Source: Chrysomallon squamiferum
Taxonomy: Eukaryota; Mollusca; Gastropoda; Neomphalida; Peltospiridae
Assembly (NCBI GenBank): GCA_012295275.1
Contig: CM022671.1
Coordinates: 6,200,065 to 6,264,064 of the forward strand
Length of the DNA stretch: 64,000 nucleotides
Direction: 5' to 3'
Part shown: positions 41,401 to 50,815 of the stretch, in pieces
How the letters are laid out: the number at the start of each line of letters is the position of its first letter
How positions within the stretch are numbered: position 1 is the stretch's first letter
Position numbers and translations under genes: made by a program
The notes under the pieces: generated by a model
Databases searched by the model: none
What the model saw: the letters and a program-made list of their open reading frames with translations, nothing else
What the model was told of the DNA's origin: nothing

Positions 41401-44400
41401 TTGATATATAAACAATATTTTTATTTTATAAAACCTATTAAGTAATTTTATCATGTCATGTGGGCCTTGCCATTGGTTTTGAACAAGGTTTCAATCAACA
41501 ACAGTACAACCCAGTCTGATATCAGACGTCATCAAGTGATGTACTGCATAATGTATTTGTACACCAAGTCTTCGGCACAGAGTATGAACAAGGTCTACTT
41601 CACCTTAATAAACTGTGATTTATACTTGAGAAGATTGACATAAATGCCCAAGACTTGTGGGCCTTTGGCAATAACACATGTACTCTGCTGCCATTTTATG
41701 GCCTGCTTAACTTTACTGAAAGGGTTTCAGGATTTGATTTAATATTTAGGAAAGCACTGACTTTGTTCTATTGAATTGAAGGTGCAGGCCAATACTGAAA
41801 ATCCTTATTTCTTCCAGGGCTAACTGCAGCTTTAACTCTCCTGAAAATGTGTGTTATCAACACCATCATATCAAAAAGGAGTTGTTGCGAAGTGTATGGA
41901 AAACTGAGGAAATCGAACTCCTCACTCTTTGAAGTGGGATCAAAACACGGGACATCAAGAGTATCATGAACAAGAACTTTTCATGAAATTTTCAACATTG
42001 CCGAAAAACTGTTGTGATCCCCTTAATCGCCACCCTGAGCAAGCACGCATTAGATCTTTAAGAATTGTTAGCATGGGCACTTACAAATGCTTAGTAAATC
42101 CTCCAAAGACACTAGTGCCAGGAGACAAGTTGTGCTGTGACTGTCTGATTACCCTTCAGAAATCAAAGGTCCTGCAGAGGATGGCTTTAGTATGGGTGGT
42201 ATTACAATGGGAGAATTTGGTGATAACTTGCCAGACAAACCGCTGGTTGTTGTTTCCCCAGAAAAGGACTTTGATTTGAATTCTATTCTGTTGAGTTTAG
42301 GCAAAACTTCTGTCAAACTCCATTAAATGAATGAAAGGACAGAAAAAAACTAGCATCAGCTACAGTAACATTAAAATGACATCTTAATGTCTGAATCCTA
42401 CCCAGAGCGTGTGCAAATCTTGATTTTGTCACCCTTTACCATTGAAAGGCCAATGAATTGAAGGAGGAAATAATCCAATTTTATGAAAGTGATGAGAACA
42501 GTAGAATGTGTCTGGGAATGAAGGATACAGTGAGCATTTGAAACAAACATAGTGAGAAAGTTAAGCATCAGAAACACCTAGTTCTCTCAAATTTATGTGA
42601 ACTTTATGCATACATGTAGGCCTACAATGTCTTACTCGATGATCAAGAAAGATGGTGATTCCTAGAATCCAGAATTGATCATTCAGGTTTTAGTCAATCA
42701 GATGTTAATGGCTGAAAAGGTGTTATTTTCATGTATGTGCATTTTTTGAATCTATATTGTGGCTAAACAAAAAATATTACACCCAGGAAACTTTTATATG
42801 TTTTAGTTAACATGTGGGAGATTAAATTTCAATAAAGGTCATCTCAAGATAACGTGATCCACACGGTCAATTTCAAGGTCATAGCAAAGGTCAAAAGGTC
42901 AAGGTACTCCAGTATTTTCCAAACTAAACAAAAATGGCAGATTTGGTATCCTTGTCATTTTGCCTTTCTAACAATACCAATTTTATGAAGATTGGCCCAG
43001 TAGTTCCTGAGATATGAGGGTTCTAAGGTTGGTGGTCACACCCATTTTTGGCAAAAATCTCAAAATTCCGTGGGCCGTATCTCCCACACCACTGGTCTGA
43101 TTGGGCTAACATTTCAGATTTGGTGCTGTGGGATCCCAGTCAACAATTATACAAAAATCTGAGACGGTCGGGTTTAAATTTCTTTTTTTTGGGGGGTGAT
43201 TTGACATGGAATGACCCTATAGCATTATTTATTTATTATTTTTTTTAATTATTTGATAGAGGGGTATTTTTTTTTTTTTATTAATAATAAAATGGTATAT
43301 TTATATTTTTTTAAATTATTTTTTTTTTTTTTTTTTTAAATTTATTTCAGAGACAACACAAATCACATCAGCACACAGAAGTTCATCACAGGGCAGTCTG
43401 GGAGGCAGTACCCCGGAAATACCTCCTCGCCCATCACCACGCCCATGGAGCACACCACACCAAACTCCAACTTCTAGTCGTGTTTCTAGTTCTGTTGATG
43501 TGGCCAACTCTGCTAGATACGAAACTGGTTTGATTATTTTGTTATTTGTGTGTGTGTGTGAGAGAGAGAGATAGTGATTCATTGAGTAATACCTGTGTTA
43601 TAAAATGTATATGTTTGTATTATATATATCATAAAACATATATGTTATATTACAGAACCAGTAGAAGGAGGTGTAGATTCAGTGTTATGTATGTTATTTT
43701 ACAGAACCTGTAGAAGGAGGTGTAGACTCAGTGTTATTTATGTTATATTACAGAACCTGTGGAAAGAGGTGTAGACTCAGTGTTATGTATGTTACATTAC
43801 AGAACCTGTAGAAGGAGGTGTAGACTCAGTGTTATGTATGTTATATTACAGAACCTGTGTAAAGAGGGATATACTCAGTGTTGTGTATGTTATATTACAG
43901 AACTTGTGGAAGGAGGTGTAGACTGTGTTATGTATGTTATATTACAGAACTTGTGGAAGGAGGTGTAGACTCAGTGTTATGTATGTTATATTACAGAACC
44001 TGTGTAAAGAGGGATATACTCAGTGTTATGTATGTTATTTTACATAACCTGTGGAAGGTGGTGTAGACTCAGTGTTATGTATGTTATATTACAGAAGGAG
44101 GTGTAGACTCAGTGTTATTTATGTTATATTACAGAACCTGTGGAAGGAGGGATAGACTCAGTGTTATTTATGTTATATTACAGAACCTGTGGAAGGAGGG
44201 ATAGACTCAGTGTTATTTATGTTATATTACAGAACCTGTGGAAGGAGGGATAGACTCAGTGTTATTTATGTTATATTACAGAACCTGTAGAAGGAGGTGT
44301 AGACTCAGTGTTATGTATGTTATATTACAGAACCTGGGAGGAGGTGTAGACTCAGTGTTATGTATGTTATATTACAGAAGGAGGTGTAGACTCAGTGTTA

Positions 44401-44831
44401 TGTATGTTATATTGCAGAACCTGTGGAAGGAGGGATAGACTCAGTGTTGAGAGAGTACCCCTGGTTTCATGGGACGCTGTCACGGGTGGAGGCAGCTCAG
44501 CTCGTACTACAACAAGGACCAGTAGGACATGGAGTGTTTCTTGTGAGAAAGAGTGAGACTAGGACTGGAGAGTACGTCCTCACCTTCAACTTTCAGGGTC
44601 GAGCCAAGGTAACATTTAAACATGAGATTTTTCATTTCAAAAATTACTTTCCATTTGTATAGTGTTGTATATTTACTTTCTGTAAATGTGTGCTATCACC
44701 ATTGATTTTTTTAAATTATTATAGGTGTAGTTTTATAATAACTTTTCATGGCAGGAAAGAAATAACAAATACAAAATATGGTGTTGCATTTGTTTTAATT
44801 AGAAAGTGAAAAAAGCATTTAATAGTTTTAT

Positions 44832-44884
<53 letters not shown>

Positions 44885-45375
44885 ATATATACACACATGC
44901 ACAGTTACCCAGGTTATGATGTATGAAATATTTACTATATTGTTGTTGTTGTTGTTGTTGTTTTCAGCACTTACGGATGACTATTAACAACGACGGCCAG
45001 TGCCGAGTCCAGCACTTGTGGTTTCAGGCAATATTCGACATGTTGGAACACTTCCGCACTCACCCCATCCCCCTGGAATCGGGCGGGTCCTCCGACGTCA
45101 CCCTCACGGACTACATTGTGTTTATGGAGCGACCGCGGACGCCGACGACGTTGCCCCGGGGGTCACCACGGTCTCACGGGAACCCGAGCCTGCGGAACTC
45201 GCTGTCCGTCCACCACGGTCAGTTCGAGGCGAGCAGGGACGCTGCGGTGGTGGTCAGCGGGTCCATACGGTCTCGGACGTCGTCCATCGAGAACGTGGTG
45301 AGGGAGCAGACGCACGGGTCTCAGGGGCAGCTGTCTCACGGGCGGGCAGTGGAAAACCACTATTCTTTTGTGTAG
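19196..45375 (+). CDS. SH2B: SH2B/Lnk-family adaptor protein, full gene (7 coding exons, 587 residues)
   Basis: A complete SH2B-family adaptor, a scaffold that binds activated insulin receptor/JAK-type kinases at the membrane. The coding exons are 19196-19903, 30507-30608, 36016-36146, 38532-38578, 43351-43527, 44418-44608 and 44968-45375. All phases match and sum to 588 codons with the stop. Domains: N-terminal helical dimerisation domain (about 12-80, aromatic-rich); a basic RRFSF linker (135-139); PH domain about 192-303 with its C-terminal-helix W290; SH2 about 404-503 with WFHGTLSR and FLVR arginine R432; and a C-terminal [10 protein letters not shown] whose Y584 fits a Cbl-binding phosphotyrosine motif. 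The ATG at 19196 is the first after an in-frame TAG (19169). The symbol follows the vertebrate family; insects call the single orthologue Lnk. Introns total about 24 kb. Confidence 0.95.
19904..30506 (+). other. SH2B: SH2B intron 1; no nested gene seen
   Basis: 10.6 kb of AT-rich DNA with poly-T runs (20371-20405, 22139-22162, 22802-22832), (TG)n at 22967-22993 and many short A/T and CA microsatellites. No transposon ends, exons or RNA genes were recognised. Confidence 0.8.
30507..30608 (+). CDS. SH2B: SH2B exon 2: central PH strands
   Basis: 34 codons between TTTTCAG and a GTAAAC donor, phase 0 on both sides. It encodes [11 protein letters not shown] then [20 protein letters not shown], the diagnostic VRxTTxLEMPD segment of SH2B PH domains, and continues exon 1's PPK exactly. 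Confidence 0.95.
31322..31355. repeat. (CA)n microsatellite
   Basis: About 17 units in SH2B intron 2. Confidence 0.97.
31915..31951. repeat. (TG)n microsatellite
   Basis: About 18 units in SH2B intron 2, after a short TA run. Confidence 0.96.
33241..34600 (+). repeat. Minisatellite, about 62-bp unit, roughly 22 copies
   Basis: Units share a core such as CATCTGTATTTCTTAATTC followed by TTTTTAAGTAATACTTAC and TTTACATTTAATTATAATAC. Copies vary by short internal deletions and partial units. It lies in mid-intron, far from either splice site. Confidence 0.95.
35437..35712. repeat. Imperfect (ATT)n tract
   Basis: About 275 bases of ATT with frequent ACT/ATC variants. Confidence 0.95.
36016..36146 (+). 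CDS. SH2B: SH2B exon 3: C-terminal part of PH
   Basis: 131 bases from GACAG to AT|GTAAGT, phase 0 in and phase 2 out. It encodes the last PH strands and the C-terminal helix with the invariant tryptophan ([15 protein letters not shown]). A 35-bp tandem array begins within its donor. Confidence 0.93.
36147..37613 (+). repeat. Minisatellite starting at SH2B exon 3 donor, about 35-bp unit, roughly 40 copies
   Basis: The typical unit reads GTGTGTCAGTAACAGTAAAT then AACTTACAACTAAAA. The first unit is the donor itself, since the intron opens GTAAGTGTGTCAGTAACAG and continues directly into the array. Copies vary by spacer (TAACAG, TAGCTG, TAAAACAG) and by missing pieces. Confidence 0.95.
37614..38531 (+). 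other. SH2B: SH2B intron 3, remainder
   Basis: AT-rich, with (ATT)n and (TTTA)n at about 38361-38470 shortly before the exon 4 acceptor. Nothing else was recognised. Confidence 0.7.
38532..38578 (+). CDS. SH2B: SH2B exon 4: short linker exon (47 bases)
   Basis: Between TTTTCCAG and AAAG|GTACAA, phase 2 in and phase 1 out. It encodes a proline/serine linker, [15 protein letters not shown], between PH and SH2. No domain. Acceptance rests on phases matching both neighbours and on good splice sites. Confidence 0.87.
40371..40993 (+). repeat. Left inverted arm of the fold-back transposon
   Basis: 623 bases, reverse complement of 42595-43217. It contains a cluster of TGACC half-sites at 40684-40723. 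Part of its inner sequence (around AAGTTTCCTGGG and TTTTTTGTTTAGCCA) is repeated again just inside the arm at 40994-41076. Confidence 0.9.
41929..42606 (+). pseudogene. Decayed transposon ORF, uncharacterised metazoan family
   Basis: Pieces of one protein occur in more than one frame. First is a possible metal-binding module: CCDPLNRHP, then [10 protein letters not shown], then [15 protein letters not shown]. After a frameshift near 42162 comes an acidic stretch ([20 protein letters not shown]). Finally, after further breaks and an in-frame TGA, come [17 protein letters not shown] and [14 protein letters not shown]. The spaced CC/H/C/C pattern and the FYxxDExSR ... LxNLxELY pattern resemble a widespread, poorly named family of transposon-borne proteins in cnidarians and other invertebrates, as I recall it. 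The catalytic part that should follow is absent and replaced by the right arm. It is non-functional as it stands. Confidence 0.6.
42595..43217 (-). repeat. Right inverted arm of the fold-back transposon
   Basis: 623 bases, reverse complement of the left arm, with a few substitutions and one small disruption near 43170-43195 (a T/G run). Its inner edge overlaps the end of the decayed ORF (the ELYAYM codons). Confidence 0.9.
43351..43527 (+). CDS. SH2B: SH2B exon 5: Ser/Pro-rich linker
   Basis: 177 bases after TTATTTCAG, phase 1 in and out, ending GAAACTG|GTTTGA. It encodes a serine/proline-rich linker with [12 protein letters not shown], which could serve as an SH3-type ligand as in the vertebrate proteins' proline-rich regions. 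That role is inferred. Confidence 0.9.
43528..44417 (+). other. SH2B: SH2B intron 5, mostly the acceptor array
   Basis: About 130 bases of ordinary intron with (TG)n and (GA)n at 43549-43571, then the splice-acceptor minisatellite to the exon 6 boundary. Confidence 0.85.
43656..44417 (+). repeat. Tandem array of the exon 6 splice acceptor and exon start (about 16 units, 49 bp)
   Basis: Each unit reads roughly TTATATTACAG followed by AACCTGTGGAAGGAGG, then (G)ATAGACTCAGTGTT and AT(G/T)TATG. This is the real exon 6 acceptor and its first about 32 bases, repeated upstream. I count 16 units before the real one. One unit has lost the AG (acat, unit 9); four are shortened by small deletions. Most carry GTATGT after the exon-like part, so they look like miniature pseudo-exons. 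Confidence 0.95.
44418..44608 (+). CDS. SH2B: SH2B exon 6: N-terminal half of SH2
   Basis: 191 bases from TTGCAG to AAG|GTAACA. It encodes [19 protein letters not shown], then the [22 protein letters not shown] core and FNFQGRAK. The real 3' splice site is the last unit of a roughly 17-copy tandem array. Confidence 0.95.
44609..44967 (+). other. SH2B: SH2B intron 6
   Basis: 359 bases with a (CA)n tract at 44836-44882 and a (TTG)n run that forms the polypyrimidine side of the exon 7 acceptor. Confidence 0.85.
44968..45375 (+). CDS. SH2B: SH2B exon 7: C-terminal half of SH2, tail and stop
   Basis: 408 bases after TTTTCAG, phase 0, ending in TAG. It encodes [17 protein letters not shown] and [17 protein letters not shown] (the SH2 C-terminal half), a disordered Ser/Arg tail, and [10 protein letters not shown]. 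This exon is strikingly G+C-rich compared with everything around it. Confidence 0.95.
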   Translation, partial: HLRMTINNDGQCRVQHLWFQAIFDMLEHFRTHPIPLESGGSSDVTLTDYIVFMERPRTPTTLPRGSPRSHGNPSLRNSLSVHHGQFEASRDAAVVVSGSIRSRTSSIENVVREQTHGSQGQLSHGRAVENHYSFV

Positions 45376-48300
45376 TGTGTATAGCTGTGTGCTGCCATGT
45401 TATATACGTCTGGTATGTCACACGCTCTCGCAGCACAGTCGCCGATATTCTGTGAGAAAGGTTGATTCTGAGAAAGAATTATTCGGTTAGTGTCTGTAAC
45501 AGTTTTTACCTTTCGTCACTAACGAGAAAGATGAGATTTTGTTTCATGAGAGAAGTTGATTCTGCAAAAAGGATATATTTAGTTGAAAAAAAAAATGCTC
45601 TTTGCACATAAAGAAAGATGAAATGAGATTTTGTGAGAAGAAATTCTTTCTGAGAACAATGGAGTTTGTATATTACTCTTTACAAATAGGACGAATTTAG
45701 TAGTAATTTATGAGAAAGATTACTGATGAACTTACAGTGATTATTAAATAAAATATCACATACAAATGAATTCTGTTTAAAGTATATTTATAAAAGTATT
45801 TTGTTTAAAATGTTACTGTATAAACATTTTAAAAAGGCTCTTCAAAATAACAGAAAATGTTTCTGTACACTTTGAAGGACATTTTTTTTTTAATACTTTC
45901 TACTGATAAGAATTAATAATAATTATAATTCATTACTATATAGATATATATATTTTTTTTTTTATCAAACAATATTTGTGTATTATTTTAGTTACTTTTA
46001 TTCTAAAAGGTAATTTATTTACAAGAGCAGACTTGCTTATGAATTCTGTTTTACTTTACAGTATTTAAGAAATATTATGGTCTGCAAAACTGTTGACAAG
46101 GGTTTAAATTTCTTTGCTGTTTGGTCTGTTCTGTACAGTTTTCATTTTACAAAGTAATGGAGTCTTGGAGATACTAAAGGTGTTTGACAGGTGTGTTGCA
46201 TAGTTACTAAAAACACATTTTAATTGTCATGTTAAAAAGATCAGTGATGTTTTGTTACAGACAAATCAACAGTTAGGCTTTATTGATACTGGTCAGGTGT
46301 TTTAAACTTCACTTCTTAATTTATTTCTCTTTTTTTATATATATCTTAATTTTTACTTTTTTCTATTTTCTATTTTTATTTTTTGTTACTTTATTATTAT
46401 TATTATTATTATTATTTTAAATCAGAGTTGTTAACATTTTGTTATACCTAATTAAGGTAATTTTATTGTTAAGACATTTAATATATAATAATATACATAT
46501 AATAATTATCTTTCTTTTTTTCATTCCTTTTTTTTTTTTTGAATAAACTTTGTAATTAAAATAACTACCTGTTTTATTTGTTAAATATGTATTTTCAAAT
46601 TAATTTATCATTTTAAACAGAGCAGAGTTCCAAACCAACCAGTTTAAAAAATATAGGCTATTTTAAACGACAATTTTGTTAAAGCATAGTTTTAAGATAG
46701 ACTTATTTATTTTGGTTTTTCTCAATCAGAACACAGATTTATGTAAACATAACAAATTGTTTTCATTATTTCACAAATTTAACTGAACAACAGTTTCTCT
46801 GAGAAGATTTAAGACTCAGTGTCGGACATCTGATGACCTCTGACATCAAACATTCCTAGGCTGTTGTCCACTCAATGAAAAGAGTTCCTTATATTCTGAT
46901 ACCACGTGTATTGAGTTATGCAGATTTATCTCCCCTTACAAAATTTTACTAACCATTTCGAACAGTTTAAAAAGTTTTCTTTTTAAAATCAGCTTTTCTA
47001 GAATTTTGTAATTTTAATACATATAAATTTTTCTTCTTTATTTTTATTTATTTATTTATTTATGATTTTTTGACCTACAATTTAAAATTTGATTAAAGTT
47101 CCTTTTTGATTTATTTTTGAAATAACTATTTTAAATATGTAACTAGTGGATTTTTGGAATTGTTTTTTTTTCATGCCTATGGTTAGATAAAAAAAATTGA
47201 AAATATATTCTTAATGATAATTATATAGAAATGTGTATTTTTATTTTTTCATTTATATAAGTAATCTATCATAGACAGGTATGCAGAATTCTTAGAACAA
47301 TACAAACAAATCACTGATGCATATCGAATTTCAACATTCATGACCAAGTTTACCCAGACATGCTGGCTTGTGTCTAATTTTGATTCTTTTAAAAGTTTTC
47401 TTCTTTTTTTTTTACATTTTTTAAATTTTTTTTTTTAATTATTATTATTACTTTTTTTTTTTTAAGCTCAACAAAGCTGTATATATTTAGCTACTAAATT
47501 AATTTGTAACTGAATTTTCCTGTTTATTTTTGTAAAAAAAAAAAAAATTAAATTAAAGACTGTCTTATATATATATATATATATATATAACTACATTTAA
47601 TAACATAGATTGCGCTTTGCCACATTCAGTTTGTACATACCTTCTTTTTTTTTTTACAGTATTTTAATGTTTATGCTGTACTAAGTTCAAACATCTCCTC
47701 CATTCTGTAAATACTTGATGACAATTGTAAATCAAATTATTTTGTTGTCAATGCATGACATTATTAGCATGCCAGCAAATATTCATTGTATTTACCATCT
47801 GTAAACAAACATGACATCATAACTGCATGCCTAAAAAGATATTTTATAATTTACATTTTAGTATTTTGCATATTGGTCTGTTTTTAATATTCCAGTATTT
47901 TACTCATTTTATTCTTCTTGTACATGTATAGCCAATGTTGTTTTTTTTGTTTGATTTTTTTGTTTTTTTTTTCATTTCTATTCTGACAAATCAATTGTTT
48001 GTGATAACACATGCAGTGCATGCATGAACTTTTGTCTAGTGAGATTTTTTAAATTATTATATATCATCTTTTCCTTTCAAGAATTTTGAAATATATTCAT
48101 CATTAAATTATTAAAAAAAAAAAAAAGTATAAAGCTGTGTATTTATTTGCATATAAATATTTTTGTCTTTAAATATCTTATAATCTACATTTTGTTGCAT
48201 TGACTAAAGTAAATGTGTTAAATATTTTTACTTGTGTGCGTGGTTGAGACCAAAGTTATGGGTTAATGAATGGAAAAAGTCTTATAATTATCATGAATAA

Positions 48301-48884
48301 ATTATTATTTTTAAAAGATTACATTTTATTATTTTATTTTTTTATGAGTAGTAGGAACAGTAGCAGTAATGGTGGTAGTAGTATTTGTAGTAGTAATAGT
48401 AATACTGGCAGTAACAGCAATCGTGATAAAAATATTTGTACCAGTTGTTTATTATTATTATTATTAGTATTATTATCAAAGATATAAATAAATAAAACAG
48501 TTATAAATAATCACAAACTCAGTAACTAACAGGGACTAGATTGACGTGATCCACTGGAGAGAATTGATCTTACAACTGTTCACACACAAAACTCTGCCAG
48601 CACTGTATGTGTATGTTAATATTGTTTACCTCAGATGAAATGTCATTCACTTAGTTTTCTCATCAGTTGATCGATCTTAATTAAAAACTGTTTTATTGCT
48701 TAAATAACAAACTGGCAGAATGAACTTGTTGGTTTTATTTATTCTGAAACACTATCTTGAAGTCAGTTTTGTAAAATCTCTTAATTATTACTTCTACTAC
48801 CACTATTACCTCTACTACTGCCAATACTATTACTATTACTACTATTGCTAATGCTACTGTTACTATTAATACTACTACTGCTAT

Positions 48885-48915
<31 letters not shown>

Positions 48916-49186
48916 GCTAGTACTGCTAGTGCTATTACTATTACTACTACTACTCCTGCCAATACTATTACTATTACTACTACTACTACTACTACTACAA
49001 ATAGCTTTTATTTTTTAATCTTTTATGCCCAGTGTTAAAAAATAAGAAGTATGTGAGGTATTTGTTTTTTTCTTAGTTGAGTATGTCAGACATTATGATG
49101 AAGGAATTAATCATTCAAATAACTTCTAGTCTGATTTGATCACCGACATCTGACATATTTTCTTCCAATTACATTTTTATAGCCCA

Positions 49187-49244
<58 letters not shown>

Positions 49245-50755
49245 CATCATTACTATTATTATCATTGTTATTAGTGTAATTATTAATTATTATTATGGTT
49301 ACTGTTATTATTTATTTTATTAAGTTCTATTTTGTTCTGTTTTATTTTATTTTATTTTATATTTTTTATATTATTTATTTTAGATTTTTCTCTAAGATTG
49401 TTTTAGATTTTTTAATTTAATTTATTTGATTTGATTTTTGATTTTTTGATTTTTTGTATCAGGCATTGGTGTAAACATCTGAACATATTATTGACATTTT
49501 CAGCCCAGATTTACTGATGTGTTGCATAAATTGTTTTTTATCTGTGAGGTTCTTACTGCAGGAGGAAGTAAGCAGGTTTATTGTTTGAAAATTTTGACAC
49601 CAGTAAAGCAAAATAAAACAAAAATATTATCACCAAAAGCAAAATATTTGGTTTTGAAATAATGTTTTATTTTTGTACAAAAAGAATTTATACTTTTCTA
49701 ATATTTTTAGACAGTAATTTTATTATACTTTTTATTTTTTTTTTTTTCTAATTATGTTTTATGTTGCCTGGTTTTGTTGTATTTAAACAATGAAATTGTC
49801 CATTTCTGATTATTATTTTCTTTCACTTGATATTCATTCATTTCCACTAATTTACATTAATATAAATAACACTTTTTTTATTATTTGTGAACCGATAATC
49901 ACAAATTTCTATATAAAATTAATAATTTTATATCTTGTTACATCTTTCTAACTGCATGCTTGTTTTATATTCATTAGCACAGCAGATACAAATGTACTTC
50001 AAAAAGAAAGAAAAATGTATATTCATGAAAATTAATGTTTTTGAAAAATAGAATGTTTATAAAATACTTGTCTGTAAATAAATCATTTCTTAAGAATTAA
50101 TCAGAATTTAACATAAAATTTAAATACACATTAATTTTAAAAAGTGACCTGTTTCAATGTAGGGTACAAAAAGTTAGAGCAGTGATTACAGTATGGTTTA
50201 GAAGAAAAGTGGATAATTTTCTCAGTTTAGATTATGTTTCTTCGTATTATAAGCCTACAAAAAATCAGTTTAATTAGTAATGTAGATATTTTTTCAGAAG
50301 TGTTGCTGAAAGCATATAAGCTGTTATTTTGAAATGCAGTATACAATGTTTTAGTTACCTCAGAGTAACAATACTTGCATCAGTTTAAAGGTTATATTCA
50401 GTATATACTCTTAATAACCTGATGGCAAAAAATGTCTGCCACCAAAACATATTTTAAACAAAAATTTCAAAAACAAAAAATTATTTTATGTTTTTGGGGT
50501 TTTTTTTTTTTTTGTTATACTCTTCATGGAAAAGTCACCAAAAGGACAGTTTTTTTGTTTGTTTTGTACATGCAAGTACGAGACTGATTTGTCCAATTCA
50601 GTCAGGTCAGTGCAGAGATTTCTTTATGTCAGTAATTTTGTGAAGATAATTTATTACATATTTATTATACAGCAGTGTATGTACTGTGTACAGGTTGACT
50701 TGTGTGTGCAGGTACAAAGTTTTTCATGAAACAGGCATTATGTTTTCATTCCCTT

Positions 50756-50815
<60 letters not shown>

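Larger units (their letters stand above)
40371..43217. mobile_element. Fold-back DNA transposon with 623-bp terminal inverted repeats
   Basis: The left end begins GGGTCATTCCGTGTCAAATC; the right end is its inverted copy with one mismatch (GATTTGACATGGAATGACCC). TATA flanks both sides, so the target-site duplication is TATA (or TA if the ends are counted as TAGGG). The arms 40371-40993 and 42595-43217 are inverted copies along their whole length with scattered mismatches. The 1.6-kb middle holds a decayed ORF on the plus strand. I cannot assign a superfamily with certainty. Confidence 0.85.
38579..43350 (+). other. SH2B: SH2B intron 4, host of the fold-back transposon
   Basis: 4.8 kb. The first 1.8 kb is ordinary AT-rich intron; 40371-43217 is the transposon; the rest is poly-T/A DNA leading to the exon 5 acceptor. 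Confidence 0.8.

Noticed and set aside
43048-43248. 66-codon ORF at the right end of the transposon
   Set aside because: It lies inside the inverted arm and is not matched by an intact ORF in the other arm.
43759-44438. Several ORFs with repeated [20 protein letters not shown]-like peptides
   Set aside because: They are translations of the 49-bp splice-acceptor array in shifting frames, not genes.
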